A DNA stretch of 41,703 nt, taken from positions 1 to 41,703 of the IMG/VR virus record IMGVR_UViG_3300044547_000338. One strand, written 5' to 3'. Source of the DNA: a virus. This document shows, in pieces, positions 31,711 to 38,700 of this stretch; position 1 is the stretch's first letter; every line of letters begins with the position of its first letter. Position numbers and translations under genes: made by a program. The notes below the pieces were generated by a model, which saw only the letters and a list, made by a program, of their open reading frames with translations, was not told where the DNA came from and ran no database searches.

Positions 31711-32341
31711 GTTCGGCCAGATCGTGACGGCGATTGAACATAAGGACTCTTGGTTAAAGACAGGCCGCTCGTACATGGTACTCGATTACTTCGAGCCATC
31801 CCAAGACGTTCTAGTCATTCTACGGGACGAAAGTGGAAATTCACCTCTCGGTGAAGCTGTCCGCGCACCAGCTAAGTTTGTATCGCCATCTATGTCGATC
31901 TCTGGGTGGCAAATGGCTTTGTCGTCAGCAGAGCCGATTTCAATTAACTCGACACCTAAGAAGCTGACCGCTGAAGACAGCGAAAACCCAAAGACTCAGT
32001 ATGGATTAGCCAAGCCTCCAATCGCCCTCATCCCAATGACGGCATTGATCGAAGAAGCCTGCACGTTCCGCCTCGGTGCCAAAAAATACGGACCTGCCAA
32101 CTGGCGGGATAAAGCCGTCCCGGCCTCAGTCTACATCAACGCCGCACTTCGACACATGCTGTCTTGGTACGACGGTCAGGACAATGACCTTGAATCCGGT
32201 GCATCGCATTTGGCTCATGCACGGGCCTGTCTGGCGATCCTGATCGACGCCAAGTGCTGCGACAAACTAATCGATGACCGACCGCCTGTCGGTAAGGGTC
32301 CTGACCTGTGCGCAGAAAGGACTGTATCAATCCCCACCTAA
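31703..32341 (+). CDS. dATP/dGTP diphosphohydrolase-like protein (DUF5664/MazZ-like)
   Basis: This 212-residue protein has two parts. Residues 1-~80 (MYKFGQIVTAIEHKDSWLKTG..) look like a short beta-barrel. The second half, KPPIALIPMTALIEEACTFRLGAKKYGPANW, then AALRHMLSWYDGQDNDLESGASHLAHARACLAILID, is the DUF5664 domain related to MazG-type NTP pyrophosphohydrolases, with acidic and His residues for metal binding. ATG 31703 has GGAG six bases upstream; ATG 31700 is too close to it. It would trim nucleotide pools for replication. No purZ-like gene is present. Confidence 0.75.
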   Translation: MYKFGQIVTAIEHKDSWLKTGRSYMVLDYFEPSQDVLVILRDESGNSPLGEAVRAPAKFVSPSMSISGWQMALSSAEPISINSTPKKLTAEDSENPKTQYGLAKPPIALIPMTALIEEACTFRLGAKKYGPANWRDKAVPASVYINAALRHMLSWYDGQDNDLESGASHLAHARACLAILIDAKCCDKLIDDRPPVGKGPDLCAERTVSIPT

Positions 32342-32354
32342 ACGGAGAAACCCT

Positions 32355-33735
32355 ATGAACGGAGACGAGATCGTCTGGGACATCGAGACCAATGGGTTCC
32401 TCGAAGAAATGACTACGATCCACTGCCTGAACACCATCAACGTGACGACCGGGCAGCGTCTCCGTTTCAATGGAGGCGTGTACGCTGATGGCACCCCCGC
32501 CTACCGGGACGGTACTATCGAGGAAGGCATCGCCCTTATTGAGAATAGCGGCTTATCTATCGGACATAACATCGTCCGGTTCGACATTCCCGGCGTTAGA
32601 AAACTGAACCCCAGTTTCCAACCAAAAGGGAAGATCAGAGACACCATGGTCATCTCCCGTCTTATCTGGCCCAACATGGGAGAGATCGACGCCAAAGCTA
32701 TGCGTGCTAATAAACGACCGCCTTCATTTTCCGGGGCTCATGTCGGTTCACATGCCTTGAAAGCTTGGGGATTTCGCCTCGGTGACTACAAGGGAGACTT
32801 TGAAGGGCCGTTCGACCTTTTTACCCAAGAAATGGACGACTACTGCGCCCAAGACGTCGAGGTAAACCTAAAGCTATGGCAGAAGATCAAGGAAAAGAAC
32901 TACTCCGAGGATGCTATTGAACTCGAAACTCGAGTTGCTGAGCTTATCTTCCTTCAAGAACAGAATGGATTTGTATTCAACATTCCTCTGGCAGAGAAGT
33001 TGACTGCCGAACTATCGCGCATCAGGGCCGAATTGGACGCCGAAGTTCGATCCTCGTTTGACCCTTGGTACTCCCCAGAACTCAAGCATGGTAAGCACGT
33101 CGTATTCTACCCGAAACGTCCAAACAAGGCCATGGGGTATGAAGTTGATGCCCCATTCACAAAGGTCAAGTTGAACGTATTCAACCCTAGCTCACGCGAT
33201 CATATCTCTGAACGCATGCAGGTGTTGTTCAACTGGGAGCCTGCGGAATTCACTGAAGGTGGCAAGCCGAAGGTCGACGAAACAACTCTGGCTAGTCTGC
33301 CGTACCCCGAAGCGAAACTGCTAGTGAAGTACCTGACTGTTCAGAAGCGCCTCAGTCAGTTGGCCGAGGGCGATAACGCATGGCTCAACCGGGTGCAGCC
33401 CGATGGTCGCATCCACGGGGCGGTAAACCCGATGGGAGCAGTTACCGGACGGATGACCCACTTTAGCCCGAATGTGGCTCAGGTGCCAAAATGTGGATCA
33501 CTGTGGGGTGCTGAGTGTCGAGAGCTATGGGGTCCCCGCGAAGGGTGGCTTCAGGTGGGCTGCGACGCTGAGGGCCTAGAGCTTCGAATGCTAGGTCATT
33601 ATCTGTTCCGCTATGACCAAGGGGCCTACGCCTTCAGCGTCGTTGACGGGAAGAAGGAAGATGAGACCGACGTCCACAACATGAACCGAAAAGCTATCGG
33701 CATGCGGATAAGGGACAACGCAAAGACTTTCATCT
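32355..33735 (+). CDS. DNA polymerase I-type (T7 gp5-like), exon 1
   Basis: Encodes residues 1-460 and the first base of codon 461. The 3'-5' exonuclease begins VWDIETNGF (D9, E11). The polymerase domain has motif A LQVGCDAEGLELRMLGHY (D404) and the start of motif B, RDNAKTFI (R453-I460, K457). Without splicing the frame would read S-M-G and stop at 33746, before the fingers and motif C. The start is ATG 32355 behind CGGAGAA. Joined to exon 2 the enzyme has 644 residues (T7: 704). Confidence 0.93.
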
Positions 33736-34423
33736 CAATGGGATGACTTGAGGGAAACCTCTCGATTAAAACTGTGTGAACTCAGGGAAACTCTCTCGCA
33801 GACAATCCTGAGCCAAGCTAGATAATCCAACGCTCTCCGAAACCCGGAGAACTAATGATAAAAACCGCCCAAGCGTTACAAAAAAGGACAGGTACTCCCG
33901 ATAAGTACCCTCAGAAATACTTCAAACCTAAATCGTGCCGTAAATGCGGAACTGAGTTTGAACCCCAAGCCCCTTCCCAGTTATTCTGCGGTCCGCCCTG
34001 TGCTATGCGTGCAGGTCAGGACAGATACTACCGTCGCTGCTATGGCATCGACGCAGATGAATGGGAATATATGTTCGCTAAACAGAACGGAGTTTGTTTC
34101 ATATGTGAAACAGAAGGCTTCGTGATGAAGGAAGAACACAAAGCAAAGCTCATGGTGGACCACTGCCACGTCACCGGGAAGGTACGCGGACTCCTCTGCC
34201 ATAACTGTAATCGAGCCTTAGGTCTATTGAAAGATAGCATTAAGGCGTTCCAACGGGCGTTGGATTATTTGGAAGGTGCAACGACTATCTCGCAAGGGAG
34301 TAGGGTCAAGTGACCCGAAGCGCACAGCCCCTTTAATAGGGTGATGATATAGTCTGGTCTTCATGGCGACATGAAGCTGCCGAAAGGCGGGGGAGGATTA
34401 ACGACCCTCCTCGAACATAAACG
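33736..34423 (+). ncRNA. Group I self-splicing intron in DNA polymerase gene
   Basis: Exon 1 ends in T and the intron ends in G, as group I chemistry requires. P1: exon TCATCT pairs with intron GGATGA, placing a U.G pair at the splice site. Core: GACAATCCTGAGCCAAGC (33801-33818) is a P4-type conserved stretch; P7 pairs GACTAT (34283-34288) with ATAGTC (34349-34354) in the typical ATGATATAGTCT context; P8 is GGGTC-AAGT-GACCC (34303-34316); P9 is CTTCATG-GCGA-CATGAAG (34359-34376) with a GNRA loop. Removal joins NAKTFI to YAFCYGAGKYKLG in frame. Confidence 0.93.
33855..34313 (+). CDS. Intron-encoded endonuclease VII-type homing endonuclease
   Basis: This 152-residue protein has the recombination endonuclease VII (His-Me finger) layout: zinc pairs CRKCG and FCGPPC at the N terminus, YGIDADEWEYMFAKQNGVCFICE, then LMVDHCHVTGKVRGLLCHNCNRALGLLKDS with the catalytic DHCH and structural Cys. 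CGGAGAA precedes the ATG. Its 3' end runs through the P7 and P8 strands of the intron core, so protein and ribozyme share sequence. It would cut intronless polymerase genes and spread the intron. Confidence 0.9.
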   Translation: MIKTAQALQKRTGTPDKYPQKYFKPKSCRKCGTEFEPQAPSQLFCGPPCAMRAGQDRYYRRCYGIDADEWEYMFAKQNGVCFICETEGFVMKEEHKAKLMVDHCHVTGKVRGLLCHNCNRALGLLKDSIKAFQRALDYLEGATTISQGSRVK

Positions 34424-34977
34424 ATGCATTCTGCTACGGAGCAGGAAAATACAAGCTAGGTACCATCATCCTAGACGATATGACTGAAGCGGCAAAAGAC
34501 GCTTTTTACGCCAAGTTCTCCACAAAGGAAGCACTTAACAAGGCAATCGTTCGACTAGGCGTTCGTGCCTACGAGAACATCATGCGTAACTTCCCAGCCC
34601 TAAAGAAGTTGAATGATCTCGTAGCTGCTAAGGCATCTCGGGGTTATCTGAAGGGGCTGGACGGACGGCAGATGCCTATCCGGTCCAAGCATGCCGCTCT
34701 TAACACCCTTCTCCAAGGCGGCGGCGCTGTCGTCATGAAGAAAGCTCTGGTCCTGTTCGACCAGAACATGGCTAAGGCGGGCTTCACTATGGACGTTGAT
34801 TTCGCATTACTCGCCAACGTGCATGACGAGTTTCAAGTCGAGTGCAGGCCAGATATTGCCCAACAAGTAGGCGAGATTGCAGCCGAAGCAATCCGACTAG
34901 CAGGTATCGCACTTGACCTGAAATGCCCGTTGGCCGGGTCATTTGATATCGGAAGAAACTGGAAAGAGACACATTGA
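34424..34977 (+). CDS. DNA polymerase I-type (T7 gp5-like), exon 2
   Basis: Begins with two bases of codon 461, then AFCYGAGKYKLGTIILDD, the second half of motif B (T7: NAKTFIYGFLYGAGDEKIG). It carries LKGLDGRQMPIRSKHAALNTLLQGGGAVVMKKAL and motif C LANVHDEFQVEC with H594, D595 and E596. Read alone it has no start codon near the splice site; the nearest ATG lies after motif B. The stop overlaps the next gene's TTG (TTGA). Confidence 0.93.
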
Positions 34978-35327
34978 CGCAACTGAAACCCCGACCCCGT
35001 CGGGTGAACCCGGCTGCATCCATGGTTCGTGACGCCAAGCGCAGGGCAATGAGGGATAACCTACCGTTCGATTTGACGGCAGAGGATATCACCATCCCTG
35101 AGAAATGCCCTGTGCTTGGCGTGAGGTTCGACCTCGAAGGACCTCGGACATCCGCAGATTCCCCGACGCTGGACCGGATCAAACCACACCTCGGGTACGT
35201 CAAGTCGAACGTGATCGTTATCTGCAGCAAAGCAAATAGAGCCAAGTCTGACCTGAACTCTTCGGAGCTTAGAAAGCTGGCCGCGTTCGTTGACGTCCTG
35301 TCAACCGATAAACAACCACGAGACTAA
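34974..35327 (+). CDS. HNH-like (beta-beta-alpha metal) nuclease-like protein, TTG start
   Basis: This 117-residue protein starts with TTG overlapping the polymerase stop, behind GGAAAGAG. The core IPEKCPVLGVRFDLEG..SPTLDRIKPHLGYVKSNVIVICSKANRAKSD is a frequent phage block, often labelled HNH-like endonuclease; the S.DRI..GYV.NV.V pattern is its hallmark. A canonical HNH His pair is not obvious, so catalysis is uncertain. N-terminal basic residues suggest nucleic acid binding. Confidence 0.62.
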   Translation: MTQLKPRPRRVNPAASMVRDAKRRAMRDNLPFDLTAEDITIPEKCPVLGVRFDLEGPRTSADSPTLDRIKPHLGYVKSNVIVICSKANRAKSDLNSSELRKLAAFVDVLSTDKQPRD

Positions 35328-35330
35328 CCC

Positions 35331-35564
35331 ATGAAACTACTTCGGGACATCTTCACTGGCAAGGATAATACTACATACGACCTTGGCCGAATCTCTTGGG
35401 CTCTCTCAGTGATTTGGTTCTTGTCCGCTTCTACCTACAACATGGTGATCACCAGCACATTCGACATGATTGCTGCGGGCACCGGGCTGGGCGGCATCCT
35501 AGCCGCTGGCGGGGCTGCCCTCGCACTCAAATCAGGAGACGAACCCAATGCTAAATCTGATTAG
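35331..35564 (+). CDS. Holin-like membrane protein beside the spanins
   Basis: This 77-residue protein has two predicted membrane segments: SWALSVIWFLSASTYNMVI (about residues 22-40) and IAAGTGLGGILAAGGAALAL (about 47-66), with charged ends, a class II holin layout. It overlaps the i-spanin gene by 17 bp, so holin, i-spanin and o-spanin form one cassette. The other holin candidate is at 16343. Which one triggers lysis cannot be told. Confidence 0.65.
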   Translation: MKLLRDIFTGKDNTTYDLGRISWALSVIWFLSASTYNMVITSTFDMIAAGTGLGGILAAGGAALALKSGDEPNAKSD

Positions 35565-35895
35565 GATGAACCCCCAAGTAGCCGCGTTCGCGGTCGGGGT
35601 TCTAGTGATCCTGACATCTACCGGAATCCTCGGTATCAAACTGGGGTACGCCGAACGCGACCTGCGTCTGGCACGGGCTGAGACAGCTCAGTGTCTATCG
35701 ACCGCTTCAGCGGCCAAGATCGCTGCTGATCAACGTATGAAGAGCGCGGCCTTGGTCATCAAGGCAGCTCGAGAACAAACCAAAGTCGACACCAAGTTGG
35801 CTAACAAAATCCTAGAGATGCCCATCCCGGCTGATCCAGACGTTGTCCCAACCCTCATCGATTTGATCGAATCCGAACGAAAGGATGCACAGTAA
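35548..35895 (+). CDS. Inner-membrane spanin (Rz-like)
   Basis: This 115-residue protein has one N-terminal membrane segment (AAFAVGVLVILTSTGILGI, about residues 11-29) followed by a charged periplasmic helix rich in Ala, Arg and Lys (AERDLRLARAETAQCLSTASAAK..), the i-spanin architecture. It overlaps the lipoprotein gene start by one base (TAATG). With the o-spanin it fuses inner and outer membranes at the end of lysis. Confidence 0.82.
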   Translation: MLNLIRMNPQVAAFAVGVLVILTSTGILGIKLGYAERDLRLARAETAQCLSTASAAKIAADQRMKSAALVIKAAREQTKVDTKLANKILEMPIPADPDVVPTLIDLIESERKDAQ

Positions 35896-36185
35896 TGCGT
35901 AAACTAAGCTGGGTTCTCCCATTGGCCGTGGCGGCCTTCGCGCTGCTGCTATCTTCGTGCGGCTCCGTTCCTAAGCCTGACCCGGTGATCGTACCGTGCC
36001 GGGTAGAGATTCCTCAACAGCCTGTGTATCCCTTCGACGTCATGAAGTCGCCCGAGCAGATGCGTGCTGAGGGTCTCACAGACTTCCAGATCGCATGGGA
36101 ACAGGTGACCACTCTCCTCGCCGACCGGAAGGTCCGCATCGCTTATCAGCGTGAGCTTAAGGCCGCAGCTGAATCCTGCCAGTGA
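35895..36185 (+). CDS. Outer-membrane spanin lipoprotein (Rz1-like)
   Basis: This 96-residue protein has a lipoprotein signal, MRKLSWVLPLAVAAFALLLS then SC, with lipobox L-S-S-C at C22 and no Asp at +2 (Gly), so it should be sorted to the outer membrane. A Pro-rich stretch (VPKPDPVIVPCRVEIPQQP) follows, typical of Rz1-like proteins. In T7 the spanins lie by the terminase; here they lie between DNA polymerase and exonuclease. Confidence 0.83.
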   Translation: MRKLSWVLPLAVAAFALLLSSCGSVPKPDPVIVPCRVEIPQQPVYPFDVMKSPEQMRAEGLTDFQIAWEQVTTLLADRKVRIAYQRELKAAAESCQ

Positions 36186-36193
36186 GGTGCAAC

Positions 36194-36307
36194 ATGCGTA
36201 AAATCAAGAACCTCCTGACCGGGCTGGTCCTGTTCGTCTTCGGCTTCATCCTCTTGACGTTCGTCCGACTTCGCTTGTGGCTAAGTCCACCTGCGGGGTG
36301 GCGATGA
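36194..36307 (+). CDS. Very short membrane peptide after the spanins
   Basis: This 37-residue frame (MRKIKNLLTGLVLFVFGFIL, then LTFVRLRLWLSPPAGWR) has a positive start, one membrane segment (about residues 8-24) and a positive end. GAGG lies 8 bases before the ATG. Its stop overlaps the ATG of the homing endonuclease (ATGA). It may assist lysis, for example as a holin modulator, by position only. Confidence 0.5.
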   Translation: MRKIKNLLTGLVLFVFGFILLTFVRLRLWLSPPAGWR

Positions 36308-36858
36308 CTACCAGAAAGGTTATCGACCCTGAGCAGGTAAATAAACTGCTTCGATACGACAGTGAGTCAGGTAAGCTATTCTGGAGGTATCGAGACAGAA
36401 GTCTATTCAAATCACAAAGGGCGTACTCGATTTGGAATCGAAGGTACAAGGATCAAGAAGCGGGGTACCTCCACGTTTCCGGGTACATCATACTCGAGAT
36501 AAATCACTCCCCGTTCAAAGCTCATCGCATTGCGTGGGTGATCCAGACTGGAACTAATCCAGAGTCCGAAATCGACCACATTGATGGGGATAGAGCCAAT
36601 AACAGGTGGTCAAATCTTAGACCCGTCACTCCGGCTCAGAACAAGTGGAACTCCAAAACACGCAAGGCTCCTAACAAGACGTCACGATACAAAGGAGTCC
36701 ACCTTATTAAGAAGTCGAACCTCTGGAGGGCTAAGATACAGTCAAATAGCGCGGCGACGGAACTCGGACTTTTTCAGACCGAAGAGCTGGCCGCGAAGGC
36801 CTACGACGCAGCCGCGTATAGACTCTTCGGGGAATATGCCCGCGTAAACTTTCAATGA
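36304..36858 (+). CDS. HNH homing endonuclease with AP2 DNA-binding domain
   Basis: This 184-residue protein has an HNH core, AHRIAWVIQTG..EIDHIDGDRANNRWSNLRPVTPAQN (about residues 72-115), and a C-terminal AP2 domain, SRYKGVHLIKKSNLWRAKIQ..LGLFQTEELAAKAYDAAAYRLFGEYARVNF (about 129-183), the classic free-standing phage homing nuclease. ATG 36304 is favoured over an earlier in-frame ATG because it overlaps the preceding stop and keeps the full domain. Base composition is more A/T-rich than its neighbours, consistent with recent arrival. Confidence 0.9.
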   Translation: MTTRKVIDPEQVNKLLRYDSESGKLFWRYRDRSLFKSQRAYSIWNRRYKDQEAGYLHVSGYIILEINHSPFKAHRIAWVIQTGTNPESEIDHIDGDRANNRWSNLRPVTPAQNKWNSKTRKAPNKTSRYKGVHLIKKSNLWRAKIQSNSAATELGLFQTEELAAKAYDAAAYRLFGEYARVNFQ

Positions 36859-36874
36859 TCAGAAAGGTTAAGCA

Positions 36875-37702
36875 ATGACCAGACTAGCTCTGATTGACGC
36901 TGATATTGTGGCTTATCAAGCAGCTTCTAAGTACCAGAACACATTTGACTTCGGAGACGGCGACCCTGTCGTCGACTTAGACATGGAAGGGGCTCAGCAG
37001 TTCTTTTCCGAGACAGTCGATTATTATATCAATCAGTCTTTCGCTGACGACTACTTGCTTTGCTTCTCCGATGACTTCCAGAACTGGAGGAAGTCTGTAC
37101 TACCAACGTACAAGTCGAACCGAACTGGCGAGAGGCCAGAGCTTCTATATCCTATAAAGTCTTGGGCGTTCGACCAGTTCAAGTCTGTTAGGAAACCTAC
37201 CCTAGAAGCTGATGATGTCATGGGAATCCTATCAACGGACCCCTCAGAAACCCGCGAGACAGTCATCATCTCCCTCGACAAAGACATGAAGACAATCCCC
37301 GGTCTGTTCCTTCGTCCTCGTGGTGACTTCATCATCGAAGACATCAGCGAAGAACAGGCTGACCGCTGGCATCTGATGCAGACCCTAGCCGGGGATGTGA
37401 CTGATGGGTACCAAGGCTGCCACGGCATCGGCATGGGCAAGGCTGCCTACTATCTGGAAGGCCGTCTCCGCCCGGTTGCTTACTACAAGGAAATCACCCG
37501 AGGACCACGCAAGGGTGAGCAAGACCTGAAGTGGAGAGATGAGCCCGCGACGGACCCTTGGGACACCGTCGTTCGTCTCTATGAAAAGCACGGGTTCACC
37601 GAGAAAGACGCCCTGATCCAAGCCCGTGTGGCCCGCATCCTGCGGTTCGACGAGTACGTGAATGGGCGGCCAAAACTGTGGAATCCAAAAGTCTACACCT
37701 AA
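36875..37702 (+). CDS. 5'-3' exonuclease (T7 gp6-like, FEN family)
   Basis: This 275-residue protein (T7 gp6: 300) has FEN/PIN metal-binding motifs: LALIDADIVAYQAA at the N terminus, CFSDDFQNWRKSVLPTYKSNR, TLEADDVMGIL, ISLDKDMKTIPG and the helix-hairpin segment GDVTDGYQGCHGIGMGKA. It degrades host DNA, removes RNA primers and helps concatemer formation in T7. AGAAAGG precedes the ATG. It follows the HNH-AP2 gene directly, which may have been inserted next to it. Confidence 0.92.
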   Translation: MTRLALIDADIVAYQAASKYQNTFDFGDGDPVVDLDMEGAQQFFSETVDYYINQSFADDYLLCFSDDFQNWRKSVLPTYKSNRTGERPELLYPIKSWAFDQFKSVRKPTLEADDVMGILSTDPSETRETVIISLDKDMKTIPGLFLRPRGDFIIEDISEEQADRWHLMQTLAGDVTDGYQGCHGIGMGKAAYYLEGRLRPVAYYKEITRGPRKGEQDLKWRDEPATDPWDTVVRLYEKHGFTEKDALIQARVARILRFDEYVNGRPKLWNPKVYT

Positions 37703-37796
37703 GGACTGAAAAGTCCCATGGTGTCTCTCCGCCAAACCTAAGGGGGCCTTCAGGATATACTGAGGATTATCTGAGGATAGTCTGAGGACCCCCTTT
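37703..37796 (+). terminator. Hairpin pair after exonuclease gene, one terminator-like
   Basis: GGACT-GAAA-AGTCC (37703-37716, GNRA loop) starts at the base after the stop codon. Then AAGGGGG (37740-37746) pairs with CCCCCTT (37789-37795). The 42-nt loop contains CTGAGGA three times at 11-nt spacing. Only three T follow, so termination may be partial. Confidence 0.55.
37752..37788. repeat. CTGAGGA short direct repeats shared with the non-coding region
   Basis: AGGATATACTGAGGATTATC resembles AGGATATCCTGAGGATAAGA at 19483-19502 (the first 8 bases and most of the rest agree). The heptamer CTGAGGA occurs three times here. Confidence 0.6.
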
Positions 37797-37818
37797 CCAG
37801 TTCCCCCTCCTGTGATGC

Positions 37819-37892
37819 GTTGCAGGAGCAACCAGCCGCTTCGGCGCTGGATAGCACCCACGGACAGCCTTCGGGTCCTCCGTGGAGTGTGC
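37819..37892 (+). ncRNA. Three consecutive RNA hairpins, two with UUCG tetraloops
   Basis: GTTGC-AGGA-GCAAC (37819-37832) is followed by CCAGC-(C)-GC-TTCG-GC-GCTGG (37832-37850) and CCACGGA..CCTTCGGG..TCCGTGG (37858-37885), extended by GCAC/GTGTGC (37854-37892). C(UUCG)G loops are exceptionally stable. No gene occupies 37703-38139; the region ends in two tRNA-like elements. It may be part of a structured transcript; function not known. Confidence 0.6.
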
Positions 37893-37958
37893 CATCTGCG
37901 CCCTCGGAATCGGTCACTGGTCTCTGAACCAAACCCCCGGGGGACTTGAGTTTACTAT

Positions 37959-38032
37959 GCGGGTGTTCGTCGTAATGGCTAAGACACCGGACACGGGTCC
38001 GGAGAAGGCGGTTCGAATCCGTCACACCCGCA
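37959..38032 (+). tRNA. tRNA-like element 1, degenerate anticodon arm
   Basis: Acceptor GCGGGTG (37959-37965) pairs fully with CACCCGC (38025-38031), discriminator A. D arm GTC..GAC with GG in the loop. Anticodon stem CCGGA/TCCGG is perfect but the loop CACGGG has only six bases and A instead of U33; if read C-A-CGG-G the anticodon would be CGG (Pro). T arm GGCGG-TTCGAAT-CCGTC is canonical, with one extra A before the acceptor. No encoded CCA. A tRNA pseudogene or tRNA-like RNA is more likely than a working tRNA. Confidence 0.55.
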
Positions 38033-38040
38033 CAAGCTTC

Positions 38041-38112
38041 GCGTCGTTCGTCTAATAAGGACAGCCGACAGATAAACGGAAGGTCTGGGTTGAAGTCCCA
38101 GCCGACGCTCCA
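38041..38112 (+). tRNA. tRNA-like element 2, degenerate, with encoded CCA
   Basis: Acceptor GCGTCG pairs with CGACGC (six pairs plus a T-C mismatch), followed by T and encoded CCA (38110-38112). D arm GTC-TAATAAG-GAC is short. Anticodon arm GCCGA-CAGATAA-ACGGA has only three central pairs; the loop would give anticodon GAT (Ile) but with A at position 33. T arm CTGGG-TTGAAGT-CCCAG is perfect, but loop base 56 is G instead of C. It starts 8 nt after element 1. Confidence 0.5.
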
Positions 38113-38139
38113 ACACCTTATAATGGTACCCCACAACCA

Positions 38140-38499
38140 ATGCCTTACAAAGACACCACGTCTGTCGAGGTGAGAGAAAAACTGCGTCGATATAGACGTG
38201 ACTGGTATGCTCGTAACAAAGAAACAGCCAAGGTCTCAGTACACGAACGCCGTGAGCTAATGCGAGCATGGTACAGGTCTAAGAAAGACGTCCTGAGCTG
38301 TGTAAAATGCGGTGAAGATCACAACGCTACCCTCGAGTTTCACCACACTGATCCATCTGAAAAAGAAATCAGCGTTGCCGACGCGATTAACCGAGGATGG
38401 TCCATAGAGCGTATCGAAACAGAAATGGCCAAGTGCGTTGTCTTATGTGCCAACTGTCATCGCAAAGAGCACAGCAAGCACTCGACATTACCTGTTTAA
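38140..38499 (+). CDS. HNH endonuclease
   Basis: This 119-residue protein has a basic helical N terminus (REKLRRYRRDWYARNKETAK) and a C-terminal HNH zinc finger: CVKCGEDHNATLEFHHTDPSEKEI..CVVLCANCHRKEHSKH, with two CxxC pairs and the HH metal site. Such free-standing HNH proteins are common phage mobile genes. It lies after the tRNA-like elements and before the structural block. No strong ribosome site is visible before the ATG. Confidence 0.85.
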   Translation: MPYKDTTSVEVREKLRRYRRDWYARNKETAKVSVHERRELMRAWYRSKKDVLSCVKCGEDHNATLEFHHTDPSEKEISVADAINRGWSIERIETEMAKCVVLCANCHRKEHSKHSTLPV

Positions 38500-38523
38500 T
38501 CCCCGCCAACCGGAGAGCAATCG

Positions 38524-38700
38524 ATGAAACTCTACACAGCAGAAGAGCTCATTGCTCACCTCGAAAAAACCATCCCCGAACCGCTTCATGGACCCAAGGC
38601 TGACCCCGAGGTTGTCCTTTGGGATCGTGCCCAGCGGTCGCTGATCGTCAGCATCAAGCTCGAGATCGAGCGCCAACGTAAACCCAAAGGGTCAGCCTGA
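38524..38700 (+). CDS. Short hypothetical protein upstream of portal block
   Basis: This 58-residue protein (MKLYTAEELIAHLEKTIPEP, ending KLEIERQRKPKGSA) has GGAG seven bases before the ATG and a stop overlapping the next ATG (TGATG). Two helices and a central Pro/Trp stretch are visible. In T7 order this is the gene 6.5/6.7/7 area. No family recognised. Confidence 0.62.
   Translation: MKLYTAEELIAHLEKTIPEPLHGPKADPEVVLWDRAQRSLIVSIKLEIERQRKPKGSA

Noticed and set aside
33736-33746. Frameshift or premature stop breaking the DNA polymerase
   Set aside because: Group I intron features and exact restoration of the motif B sequence explain the interruption.
38119-38124. TATAAT before the HNH gene as a host promoter
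   Set aside because: No -35 element at 16-18 bp; the region is the end of a tRNA-like element.
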